From the NCBI GenBank assembly GCA_030431875.1, contig JAUIIG010000015.1:1-55668 (forward strand): a stretch of DNA of 55,668 nt. The letters are read 5' to 3'. How positions within the stretch are numbered: the stretch's first letter is position 1; each line of letters starts with the position of its first letter. The notes beneath the pieces are model-generated. The model worked only from the letters and a program-made list of their open reading frames with translations. It did no database searches and had not been told where the DNA came from. Made by a program: the position numbers and the translations under genes. This document shows, piece after piece, positions 16,881 to 24,931 of the stretch. Source of the DNA: Alphaproteobacteria bacterium (GTDB lineage: Bacteria; Pseudomonadota; Alphaproteobacteria; Sphingomonadales; Sphingomonadaceae).

Positions 16881-19168
16881 CCATGCTTCGCCTGACCTTG
16901 CTTGCCACTGCCAGCCTCGCGACCGGCGGCTTGGGCAAGGCAGCGCAAGCGCAATCGGCGGACGAGCGGGCCGAGAATCCGCCCATCGTCGTCACCGCGC
17001 AACGCCGGGAGCAGGAGCTGGGCGAGGTCGGCATCTCGATCACCGCCTTCCAGTCTGACGATGTGGAAGGCCTCGGCTGGCGCGACAGCGAAGACATCGC
17101 CGCGCAGGTGCCGGGGCTCGTCGCGCGCTCCTTCTCGGGCAGCGGTTCGATCGGCCTGTTCTCGCTGCGCGGCGTGGCGCAGAACGACTTCAACGATCAC
17201 CAGGAAGCCCCCGTCGCCATCTATGTCGACCAGGCCTACCGCCCCTTCACCGGCTCGGCCACGGCGGCCCTGTTCGACGTGGAGCGGATCGAGGTTCTGC
17301 GTGGACCACAAGGTACGCTGTTCGGCCGCAACGCTACCGGCGGACTCATCAATGTGGTCAACCGCAAGCCCTCACAGGAGCTGGAAGGCTACCTAGCGGG
17401 CGGCATGGGCACATATGGCAGCTGGCGGGCTGAGGGTGCAGTGTCCGTGCCGCTGTCCGACACGCTGAGCACGCGGCTGTCAGTCCGTGCGCTGGGATCG
17501 GACGGCTACTTCCGGGTACCCGACCGTCCGCGCGCCAATCCTGCTGACCTCGTGTTCGGCGATTTCCCGGTGATCTCTGATGCCGACAGCGCGGGCAACC
17601 TGCGCAATCTCGCCAACCGCGACCTGCGCTTCCAGCTCGCTTTCGAGCCGAACGATGGCCTGTCTTTCGCCTACCGGCTTGAGATCGGCGAGGTCGACCA
17701 TGTCCGCAACGGCTATGACACGCTGGCCGCGCCGACCGGCGTAATCGACCCTGACGGCACCGACTTCTACGGCACGCCGATAGACCCGCGTCCGTGGCGC
17801 GAAGACCCGGACCTGCTGGGCTTTGTCGACAAGCGCTATTCCAACCATACCTTCGATGCCGAGGTCGATTTCGGCAGCTGGCAGGTCAATGCGCAGGCGG
17901 CCTTCGGCGCGCTCGACAAGACCTACCTCGAAGACGACGACGGCGGCCCCTTCGCCATCGGCCTGTTCGGGACGGACCAGGACGGCGAACATCACAACCT
18001 GGAGCTGCGCGCCTCGGGCCAGTTTCCGGGTGGCAACTGGCAGGTTGGTGCCAACCACCTGCGTATTGAGGGCGACTACTTCGCCATCTTCCAGTTCCCC
18101 GCCATAACCGGCGCCAGCGGCCCCGGCGTCTTCGATGGCTTCGGGCTTGGCTATGACACCAGCTACAGCCTCGAAACCCGCGCGACGGCGGTGTTCGGGC
18201 AGCTGGAGCTGGACCTGACCGACACGGTCCGCCTGATCGGCGGTCTGCGCTGGACGGGCGAGGAGCAGGACTTCGCCATCTCGGTGCGCTGCGTCGACGA
18301 TCCCGCCGTACCACCCGGCACCTGTGCGGCCTTCGGGGTCGAGCCCGGCTCGGTCGCTTCGCTTCCCGCACCCGCCATGCTGGAACAGGACAACGACCTG
18401 TTCAGCGGCCGCCTGCAGCTGGAATATGCGCCGGACGACGAACACCTGTTCTGGCTCGGATACAATCGCGGGGTGAAAGGCGGCGGCTATGCCATCCCGC
18501 TAGACGGTATCCAGGTGGCCAGCCGCCTGCCCTACGATCCCGAAACGCTGCATGCTTTCGAGGCCGGTGCCCGCCTGACGAGCGGCGACCTGACGGCCAG
18601 CGCTTCCGCATTCGCCTATGTCTACGAGGACTACCAGGGCTTCGTGATCGAGGGCCTGACCACGGTGATCGGCAACTTCCCTGCCCGCATCTATGGCGGC
18701 GAGGCGGAGCTGCGCTATCGCGATGCGGCGGGCTGGGACATCGCGGCGGGTCTCTCACTACTTCACGCGCGGGTGCACGATGTCGAGGTCAGTCCCGGCA
18801 CTTTCGCCACCCAGCACATGACGCTGGCCCCGTCCACCAGCGCCAACCTGGCCATCAGCCGCACGGTCAACCTCGGCCCGCGACACCAGCTCGTACTGGG
18901 GGTAGACGGCAACTATTCCTCGTCGATCTATTTCAACACGCTCAATGGACCGCTGGTGCAGGCGGACGACTATGCCATGGCCAACGCCCGCGCGGCCGTG
19001 CGTTTGCCCGTGGGAGCCAGCGACGGCGAGATCGCGGTGCAGGTGACCAATCTCTTCAACAGCCGCGCGGTAGACTACAGCTTCGACCTGTCGCTGTTCT
19101 TCGGCAACGTGCTGCGCACCTATGCCCCGCCCCGGCAAGCCGAAGTCAGTTTACGCCTCGCCTTCTGA
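16877..19168 (+). CDS. TonB-dependent receptor, probably for an NAD precursor
   Basis: A 763-residue outer-membrane receptor. A signal peptide (residues 1 to about 25, ending AAQAQS) leads to a TonB-box-like PPIVVTAQRREQE, a plug domain with VERIEVLRGPQGTLFGRNATGG near residues 135-155, and a beta-barrel that ends in the Phe-terminal strand SLRLAF. It starts inside the stop of the kinase-like gene, completing an overlapping set with pnuC and nadR. That linkage suggests that it imports nicotinamide riboside or a larger NAD-derived molecule across the outer membrane; ligand specificity cannot be read from sequence. Confidence 0.92.
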   Translation: MTMLRLTLLATASLATGGLGKAAQAQSADERAENPPIVVTAQRREQELGEVGISITAFQSDDVEGLGWRDSEDIAAQVPGLVARSFSGSGSIGLFSLRGVAQNDFNDHQEAPVAIYVDQAYRPFTGSATAALFDVERIEVLRGPQGTLFGRNATGGLINVVNRKPSQELEGYLAGGMGTYGSWRAEGAVSVPLSDTLSTRLSVRALGSDGYFRVPDRPRANPADLVFGDFPVISDADSAGNLRNLANRDLRFQLAFEPNDGLSFAYRLEIGEVDHVRNGYDTLAAPTGVIDPDGTDFYGTPIDPRPWREDPDLLGFVDKRYSNHTFDAEVDFGSWQVNAQAAFGALDKTYLEDDDGGPFAIGLFGTDQDGEHHNLELRASGQFPGGNWQVGANHLRIEGDYFAIFQFPAITGASGPGVFDGFGLGYDTSYSLETRATAVFGQLELDLTDTVRLIGGLRWTGEEQDFAISVRCVDDPAVPPGTCAAFGVEPGSVASLPAPAMLEQDNDLFSGRLQLEYAPDDEHLFWLGYNRGVKGGGYAIPLDGIQVASRLPYDPETLHAFEAGARLTSGDLTASASAFAYVYEDYQGFVIEGLTTVIGNFPARIYGGEAELRYRDAAGWDIAAGLSLLHARVHDVEVSPGTFATQHMTLAPSTSANLAISRTVNLGPRHQLVLGVDGNYSSSIYFNTLNGPLVQADDYAMANARAAVRLPVGASDGEIAVQVTNLFNSRAVDYSFDLSLFFGNVLRTYAPPRQAEVSLRLAF

Positions 19169-19183
19169 GCTGGCGCCAAGCGC

Positions 19184-19969
19184 CTATTCGACGACGTCGA
19201 ACTCCGCCTCGGACAGGTCTTCGCCGCTGTCGACTTCGCTGTAGTCGACGGCGAAGGTCGGGTCGCAGGCGTAAGGCATGACGTAGCCTTCGTCGGCGGT
19301 CCACTGCATGAAGCGGGCGCCCGGCGTATCGAGGTTGTCCGGGTCTTCGAACCACTGGGTCGACATCAGAGTCTGCCCGTCGTCGCTCAGCCGGAAGCGC
19401 TCGACGAAGTGGACATTCTCCGAGTGGTCGAGGCCATTGTTGGTAATGGTGGAGGCGCTGATGTGTGTGGTGTCGACCACCAGCTCGTTGCCTTCCCACC
19501 AGCCGATCGAATGGCCAAGGTTGCTGTGCGCTGCCTCTGCCGGCGGATGCTCGCGCCCGTCCATGTAGACCACGCGGACCTGGTCGAAATATTCGACCTT
19601 GATGATGACCGTGTCAGACGTCTGGTGGATCTCGATCGGGAACGGACCCTGCATGGTGTAGATCACCGCCGGGGTGGCGCAGACGTTCTCCAGCCGGAAG
19701 GCATCGGTCGGGTCCCAGCTCTCGGCGGCTTCGAGCGCATGCGGCTTGATCTCCAGCCCGCCATATTCGCCAGCAGGAAATTCGACGTAGCTGGCATCGT
19801 CGAGCACCACGGTTCCGGGGGGCAACTGCTCCATCAGCCGCTCGTCCATCGGGTGCTGCTCTCGGGCCGGCGACCAGAAACCGGTGAAATCCCGCGGGGA
19901 GCGTTCTTCCTGCGCCTGCGCCGGAGAACAGGCGAGCGCGGCGGCGGCAAGGATGAGCAGTTTCTTCAT
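19184..19969 (-). CDS. Secreted protein of unknown function, linked to a DUF6152 gene
   Basis: A 261-residue protein with a clear signal peptide (MKKLLILAAAALACSPAQAQ) and no recognised enzyme motif. Conserved-looking features are FTGFWSPAREQHP after the signal, several Trp and acidic residues, and a very acidic C-terminus. It resembles periplasmic proteins often found beside DUF6152 genes in sphingomonads, which is recalled context rather than a motif match. ATG 19969 is preferred over 19975, because GGGAA is directly adjacent to the latter. It ends 15 bases from the convergent receptor gene and follows the DUF6152 gene by 51 bases. Confidence 0.75.
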   Translation of the reverse strand: MKKLLILAAAALACSPAQAQEERSPRDFTGFWSPAREQHPMDERLMEQLPPGTVVLDDASYVEFPAGEYGGLEIKPHALEAAESWDPTDAFRLENVCATPAVIYTMQGPFPIEIHQTSDTVIIKVEYFDQVRVVYMDGREHPPAEAAHSNLGHSIGWWEGNELVVDTTHISASTITNNGLDHSENVHFVERFRLSDDGQTLMSTQWFEDPDNLDTPGARFMQWTADEGYVMPYACDPTFAVDYSEVDSGEDLSEAEFDVVE

Positions 19970-20020
19970 GGGCATTTCCCGGTTCTTGGCTGGGCTTGTT
20001 TCGCTACGGAGAGGTTCGCG

Positions 20021-20431
20021 TCAGTCTTCGCTGGTGGAGAAGGCACCGGAACCGACAGGATTGCCATCGGCATCGGTCACCTGGCGCAGGCGCAGGTAAC
20101 GGCTGCCATCGCGGGCCAGCCAGCCTTCCACGGTAACCCGGTCACCGGGACGCAGCGAGCGCGGCGTCCAGCCGCGGCGGGCGAGGATCGACGGCGAATT
20201 GGTCTCAATCCGCCAGTCATGTTCCTGCCCCGAAGACCCGGTAACGGTCACCACGATGCTGCCATGCGGGTTAGCGAAGCGGAACCGCTTCACCACGCCT
20301 TCGATCCGGACCAGCCGGGTGTCGTCGAAGAAGACGGCAAACGAATGGTGCGCCTGGCTGGCGATCGGAACCGATAACGCTACAAGCGCTCCAAGACCCA
20401 CGACCAGCGGCAATTTGGCCCAGCTACGCAT
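20021..20431 (-). CDS. DUF6152 family periplasmic protein
   Basis: A 136-residue protein with a signal peptide (residues 1-27, ending ASQA) followed immediately by HHSFAVFFDDTR, the family hallmark. The rest is a small beta-rich domain (VRIEGVVKRFRFANPHGSI, then PGDRVTVEGWLARDGSRY) that resembles an OB-fold. Function is unknown; the paired histidines right after the cleavage site suggest metal or ligand binding. It is the first gene of a two-gene operon and faces the TPP-enzyme gene across a region holding a TTGACATGTCAA palindrome. Confidence 0.8.
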   Translation of the reverse strand: MRSWAKLPLVVGLGALVALSVPIASQAHHSFAVFFDDTRLVRIEGVVKRFRFANPHGSIVVTVTGSSGQEHDWRIETNSPSILARRGWTPRSLRPGDRVTVEGWLARDGSRYLRLRQVTDADGNPVGSGAFSTSED

Positions 20432-20488
20432 TCTCTATCCCCGCAAATGTGCTCTATTTGGATTGCCCGCCTGCATCGTAGCCATGTG

Positions 20489-20500
20489 TTGACATGTCAA
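20489..20500. promoter_or_regulatory. Palindrome TTGACATGTCAA, candidate MarR operator (site 1)
   Basis: A perfect 12-bp palindrome lies in the 138-bp region between the DUF6152 gene (minus) and the TPP-enzyme gene (plus). It contains TTGACA, the -35 consensus, on both strands, so a bound repressor would block polymerase either way. The same TTGA-N4-TCAA pattern occurs at 22734, 25929 and 33313. Confidence 0.6.
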
Positions 20501-20569
20501 TACCTTTTCCCCAACGAAACCCGACGCTAAGCGGGTAAGAGCCCGCAAGGCTCAGGAGAGGAATTACCG

Positions 20570-22210
20570 ATGAAAGTTGCCGAAGCGATCGCGCATATCC
20601 TGCAGGCCGAAGAGATCGAGGCCGTGTTCGGCTATCCGCGCAACCGCGTGCTGGAGACGGCATCGGAACTGGGCATCCGGCCGATCATCGTCCGGCAGGA
20701 GCGCACCGGGCTGCACATGGCCGACGCCCTGTCCCGCCTGTCGCGCGGAAAGCGGATCGGCGTTTTCGCCATGCAGCACGGGCCGGGTACAGAAAACGCC
20801 TATGGCGGCGTTGCCCAGGCCTATTCGGAATCGGTGCCGCTGCTGGTTCTGCCCATGGGTTACGACCAGACGATTTCTTACGTCCCGGACAATTACAACG
20901 CCACGCTGTCCATGCGTGACATCACCAAGCACGCAGAGCCGATCACCCTGCCGGGCGAGGTCGCCAACATCTTCCGCCGCGCCTTCACCCAGCTGCGCAA
21001 TGGTCGCCTGCGGCCGGTGCTGGTGGAAATGCCGCATGACGTGCTGGGGGCGGAAACGGACTTCGATCCGCAGGACTACCAGCCGGTCTACAGCACCCGC
21101 ACCGCGCCGGACCCGGCGGCCGTGCAGGCGGCGGCAGAGATGCTCTGCGCAGCCAAACGTCCGGTGATCTATGCCGGCCAAGGCATTCACTGGTCCGCCG
21201 CCTACAAGGAACTGGCGGAGCTGGCCGAGCTGCTGGCCATACCCGTCTGCACCAGTCTGGAAGGCAAGAGCTGCTTCGACGAGACCCATCCGCTCGCGCT
21301 CGGCTCGGGCGGGGCAGCGGTGCCGGGACAGGTGAAGCACTTCCTCGAACAGGCCGACCTGATCCTCGGCGTCGGCTGCAGCTTCTCCAAGACCGCCTTC
21401 GGCGTGTCCATGCCTGCGGGCAAGACGGTGATCCATGCCACGCTCGACCCGGCAGACCTCAACAAGGGCGTTGCCTCGAAGCTCGGCCTTGTCGGCGATG
21501 CACAGCTGACGCTGGCCGCGCTGGTGCAGGCCTGTCGCGCGATCAATCCCGACCAGCGCGACACCGCGCCGGTTGCCGAAGAGATTGCCGCGGTCGAGGC
21601 GGAATGGATGGAAGAGTGGCTGCCGCTGCTCACCAGCGAGGATGCCCCGCTCTCCCCCTACCGCGTATTGTGGGAGCTGCAGCAGGTGGTGGACGTGGCC
21701 AATACCATCATCACCCACGATGCCGGCAGCCCGCGCGACCAGCTGTCACCGTTCTGGAAGACCACGCAGCCGCTCACCTACCTAGGCTGGGGCAAGAGCA
21801 CCCAGCTCGGCTACGGCCTCGGCCTGGCCATGGGGGCCAAATATGCCTGCCCGGACAAGTTGTGCATCAATGTCTGGGGCGATGCCGCCATCGGCTTTAC
21901 CGGCATGGATTTCGAAACCGCCGTGCGCGAGCGGCTGCCGATCCTGTCCATCCTGCTGAACAATTCGGCCATGGCGATCGAGCTGCCGGTCATGCCGGTC
22001 GCTACCGAGCGGTTCCGCGCTACGGACATCTCCGGCAACTATGCCGACTTCGCCAAGGCGCTGGGCGGATATGGCGAGCGGGTGACCGATCCTGCCGACA
22101 TTGCCGCCGCCATCCGGCGCGGCATTGCCGCAACCGAGGCAGGGCAGCCGGCCTTGCTGGAATTCATGACGACGAAGGAAACGCGCGCCTCACGCGCGCA
22201 GCCGCAGTAA
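20570..22210 (+). CDS. Thiamine-pyrophosphate-dependent enzyme (acetolactate synthase / decarboxylase superfamily)
   Basis: A 546-residue enzyme of the ThDP family. The N-terminal domain has the catalytic-cycle glutamate in VRQERTGLHMADA (Glu44). The central domain is cofactor-fold like. The C-terminal domain has the ThDP/Mg motif beginning GDAAIGF at residue 437 and ending LLNNSA near 464. The usual FGxPG turn reads FGYPRNRV, a departure from standard acetolactate synthase, so a carboligase, lyase or 2-oxo-acid decarboxylase of the catabolic pathway is more likely than amino acid synthesis. A good AGGAGAGGAA site precedes the ATG. It is monocistronic and faces palindrome site 1. Confidence 0.85.
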   Translation: MKVAEAIAHILQAEEIEAVFGYPRNRVLETASELGIRPIIVRQERTGLHMADALSRLSRGKRIGVFAMQHGPGTENAYGGVAQAYSESVPLLVLPMGYDQTISYVPDNYNATLSMRDITKHAEPITLPGEVANIFRRAFTQLRNGRLRPVLVEMPHDVLGAETDFDPQDYQPVYSTRTAPDPAAVQAAAEMLCAAKRPVIYAGQGIHWSAAYKELAELAELLAIPVCTSLEGKSCFDETHPLALGSGGAAVPGQVKHFLEQADLILGVGCSFSKTAFGVSMPAGKTVIHATLDPADLNKGVASKLGLVGDAQLTLAALVQACRAINPDQRDTAPVAEEIAAVEAEWMEEWLPLLTSEDAPLSPYRVLWELQQVVDVANTIITHDAGSPRDQLSPFWKTTQPLTYLGWGKSTQLGYGLGLAMGAKYACPDKLCINVWGDAAIGFTGMDFETAVRERLPILSILLNNSAMAIELPVMPVATERFRATDISGNYADFAKALGGYGERVTDPADIAAAIRRGIAATEAGQPALLEFMTTKETRASRAQPQ

Positions 22211-22231
22211 CCGCGCCAGCCCGCAGCCGGG

Positions 22232-22693
22232 TCAGCCCTCTTCCGAAACGCTTTCCGCCATGGCCAGCAACTGCTGGTCCAGCTGGCGGCGTTCTTCCGG
22301 CGAGAGGCGGCCCATGATCCGCTCGAAAAAGCGGCGGCGGTCGGTCTTGACCCCTTCGGCCAGTTTCAACCCTTCGGGCGTAGCGGTGATGATCAGCCGC
22401 TTGCCGTGATGCGGATCGGGCTTGCGGGTCAACAGGCCCGCCGGCTCCAGCTTGCGCAGCGCGCGGCTGATCTCGGCGCGGTCGATCTCTCCCGCGATAC
22501 CAATCTCGCTGGCGGTGCACGGCCCGATACTGGTGGCAATGGCGAGCAGCCGCCACTCGGCCAGCGACAGGCCGAACTTCTCGTCCAGCAGCTTCTGCGA
22601 TTCACGGTCTATCATGCGGGCGAGCAGCAGCAGCCGGTAGGGCAGGTGGTCGCTTCCGAACAGGTTCCAGACCTTGGGGATCGTCATGGCCAT
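22232..22693 (-). CDS. MarR-family transcriptional regulator (copy 1)
   Basis: A 153-residue winged-helix repressor. It has a MarR dimerisation helix at the N-terminus (YRLLLLARMIDRESQKLL), the recognition-helix segment EIDRAEISRALRKLEPAGLL near residues 74-92, and the wing (DPHHGKRLIITATPEG). The start is uncertain: ATG 22693, ATG 22687 and GTG 22708 are all in frame and none has a strong ribosome-binding site. It ends 21 bases from the TPP-enzyme stop (convergent) and is divergent from the DUF3237 gene, with palindrome site 2 between them, so autoregulation is likely. Its DRAExSRA helix matches that of the MarR at 32719. Confidence 0.88.
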   Translation of the reverse strand: MAMTIPKVWNLFGSDHLPYRLLLLARMIDRESQKLLDEKFGLSLAEWRLLAIATSIGPCTASEIGIAGEIDRAEISRALRKLEPAGLLTRKPDPHHGKRLIITATPEGLKLAEGVKTDRRRFFERIMGRLSPEERRQLDQQLLAMAESVSEEG

Positions 22694-22733
22694 GAGGTGC
22701 CAAGCCACCGGTGCAATTGCAATGCCAATTTTG

Positions 22734-22745
22734 TTGACGTGTCAA
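22734..22745. promoter_or_regulatory. Palindrome TTGACGTGTCAA, candidate MarR operator (site 2)
   Basis: The arms TTGAC and GTCAA are perfect, separated by GT. It lies between the divergent marR copy 1 and the DUF3237 gene. On the plus strand TTGACG is followed after 17 bases by CATGAT (22757-22762), a possible -10 element whose transcript would begin close to the ATG at 22769. Confidence 0.6.
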
Positions 22746-22768
22746 TACATCGCCCGCATGATGCGGTC

Positions 22769-23251
22769 ATGGAAGAGGGACACAGTTTCGCTCCGCAACT
22801 GGAGCATGCATTCACCATCTCGATCGACCTGTCGGCACCCTACTGGGTAGAACCGACGGCGCGAGGGGAAACACGGGCGGCAATCTATGCCAGGGCGGGC
22901 ACGGTCGAAGGGCCGCGCCTCAACGGCAGCGTCGTTCCCATGTCAGGCGGCGATTTCCCGCTCCAGCGGGATAACGGGGTGATCGACTTCGATGCACGCT
23001 ACCTGCTGGAAGCATCGGACGGGGCGATCATCTACATGGAAAACCGCGGCTATCGCTGGGCCAAGGACGATGCCGTGGCGGCGCGCATGCGCAACAACGA
23101 GCCGGTCCCCTTCGATGACTACTATATGCGCGTGACGCCCAAGTTCGATGCCCCTGCCGGCCCGCACGAATGGATGAGCAAGCACGTCTTCGTCGGCGTG
23201 GCGGAGAAGGTGCCCGGCGCCAACCGCATCCACTATTTCGTCGTCCTGTGA
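22769..23251 (+). CDS. DUF3237 family protein (cytosolic copy)
   Basis: A 160-residue protein without a signal peptide. Family-type features are the opening LEHAFTISIDLSAP, GPRLNGSVVPMSGGDFPL, GVIDFDARYLLEASDGAIIYMENRGY, and the end HVFVGVAEKVPGANRIHYFVV. DUF3237 is a lipocalin-like barrel of unknown function frequent in catabolic clusters. No ribosome-binding site is visible before the ATG, and the possible promoter would start the message at or near it, so it may be leaderless. The hydrolase gene starts one base inside its stop (TGATG). Two more DUF3237 genes occur at 29597 and 30058. Confidence 0.85.
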   Translation: MEEGHSFAPQLEHAFTISIDLSAPYWVEPTARGETRAAIYARAGTVEGPRLNGSVVPMSGGDFPLQRDNGVIDFDARYLLEASDGAIIYMENRGYRWAKDDAVAARMRNNEPVPFDDYYMRVTPKFDAPAGPHEWMSKHVFVGVAEKVPGANRIHYFVVL

Positions 23252-24924
23252 TGACCGCGCCGCGGTTCAAGGGAATCTTCCGGCCCGGCGTCGATCCTTT
23301 CAGCGCCGCGCACAAGCCGCCCTTGCCGCCCGCGGACTATGACAAGCGGATCGAACAGGGCCTGCTGATCGAGCGCAATTGCGTGATCCCGCTGGCGGAC
23401 GGAACGGATATCTTTTGCGATCTCTATCGCCCTGAAGGTGCGGGCGGCGACTTGCCTATCCTGCTGGCATGGGGCCCCTACGGCAAACATGGCCTGACCA
23501 ACCAGGTGTTCTGGCCGCGTTCGGGTGTAGAGCCCGACTGGCTGTCGCCGCTGACGTCCTTCGAGGGGCCGGACCCGGTGTGGTGGGGGAACCATGGCTA
23601 CGGCGTCGCCGTGGTCGATCCGCGCGGGGCGTGGCTTTCGGGCGGCGATTTCCATCACAACGGGGCGCAGGAAGCCGAAGACTGCGCCGAGGCGGTCGAA
23701 TGGCTGGGCCGCCTGCCGTGGTGCAACGGCCGCGTGGGCATGACCGGCGTGTCCTACCTTGCCGCTATCCAGTATCTTGTCGCCCCGCTCAAGCCGGGGC
23801 CGCTCGCCGCGCTCAACCCGTGGGAGGGGTTTTCCGACTGGTACCGCGAATTCGCCTACCACGGGGGCATCCTGGAGACGGGCTTCCTGCCGCGCGCGTC
23901 GGACAATATCCAGTGGTCGCTCGGCCAGACCGAGAACACCTGGGAGAACGTCAAGGCGCACCCGCTGATCGACGCTTTCTGGGAATCCAAGGCGCTCGAC
24001 CTCGAAGCCATCGGCCAGCCCGCCTATGTCGTCGCCAGCTGGTCCGACCAGGGCCTGCACTTGCGCGGCACGATCGAGGCGTGGCGACGCATGAGCAGCA
24101 CGGAAAAATGGCTGGAAGTGCACGGGCAGAAGAAGTGGGCGCACTATTACCGCCCCGAAAGCCGCGCTCGGCAGTTGGCCTTCTTCGACCATTTCCTGCG
24201 CGACCGGTCCACCAGCATTGCCGCCTGGCCGCCGGTGCGCATCGAGGTGCGCGAGAAGCACGGCGTTGCCACTGAGCGGGAAGAGCTGGAATTCCCGCTG
24301 GCGCGCACCGCATACAAGGCGCTTTACTTCGACGCCGGACAGCAAGTTCTGGGCGAGGACATGCCCGCCGAAGCCGCGCAGTTGCGGCAGCATGCCGCGG
24401 AGGGTTCAACCAGCTTCGACTTCACCTTCGCCGAAGATACCGAACTGACCGGCTACGCCGCGCTCAAGCTGTGGGTCGAAGCCGAAGGGGCTGAGGACAT
24501 GGACCTGTTCGTCGCCCTGCAAAAACTGGACGCGAACGGCGAAGAGGTCGGCTTCACCTTTTACGCCTTCTACGAGAACGGTCCCGTCGCGCTGGGCTGG
24601 CAGCGGGTCAGCCACCGCGCGCTCGATCCGGACCGTTCGATGCCCGAGCGCCCCGTCCACCTGCACAGGGCTGAAGAGCTGTTGTCGCCGGGCGAGATCG
24701 TGCCGGTCGAGATCGAGTTCTGGCCCTCTTCAACCCTGTTCCGTGCCGGTGAAACCCTGCGCCTCGTGATCGCCGGCAGCGATATCTACCGGCGCGAGGA
24801 AGGCGTCATGCTGCCCTTCCCCCTGCACGAGCAGACCCGCAATAGCGGAACGCACGTGTTCCATGCGGGCGGGACATATGACAGCCGCTTGCTGGTGCCG
24901 GTGGTTCCGGCGAAAGCAGGCTGA
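23251..24924 (+). CDS. CocE/NonD family hydrolase (S15-type alpha/beta hydrolase)
   Basis: A 557-residue serine hydrolase. The catalytic serine is in GMTGVSYLA (Ser168), the G-x-S-Y elbow of the X-Pro dipeptidyl-peptidase/CocE group. The N-terminus has VIPLADGTDIFCDLYRP, the usual family opening. The C-terminal part is the jelly-roll domain (ELTGYAALKLWVEAEGAEDMDLFV). Substrates of the family are esters or amides. It is coupled to the DUF3237 gene by a one-base overlap, and its stop lies one base from the convergent AraC stop. A role in releasing an ester-linked pathway substrate is inference. Confidence 0.88.
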   Translation: MTAPRFKGIFRPGVDPFSAAHKPPLPPADYDKRIEQGLLIERNCVIPLADGTDIFCDLYRPEGAGGDLPILLAWGPYGKHGLTNQVFWPRSGVEPDWLSPLTSFEGPDPVWWGNHGYGVAVVDPRGAWLSGGDFHHNGAQEAEDCAEAVEWLGRLPWCNGRVGMTGVSYLAAIQYLVAPLKPGPLAALNPWEGFSDWYREFAYHGGILETGFLPRASDNIQWSLGQTENTWENVKAHPLIDAFWESKALDLEAIGQPAYVVASWSDQGLHLRGTIEAWRRMSSTEKWLEVHGQKKWAHYYRPESRARQLAFFDHFLRDRSTSIAAWPPVRIEVREKHGVATEREELEFPLARTAYKALYFDAGQQVLGEDMPAEAAQLRQHAAEGSTSFDFTFAEDTELTGYAALKLWVEAEGAEDMDLFVALQKLDANGEEVGFTFYAFYENGPVALGWQRVSHRALDPDRSMPERPVHLHRAEELLSPGEIVPVEIEFWPSSTLFRAGETLRLVIAGSDIYRREEGVMLPFPLHEQTRNSGTHVFHAGGTYDSRLLVPVVPAKAG

Positions 24925-24931
24925 ATCAGCC
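24919..24931. other. 13-bp palindrome spanning two convergent stop codons
   Basis: GGCTGA-A-TCAGCC is perfect, and both convergent stops (hydrolase TGA and AraC TGA on the other strand) lie within it. A GCAGG...CCTGC pair outside could extend the stem. There is no strong T-run, so it is at best a weak bidirectional terminator. Confidence 0.3.
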
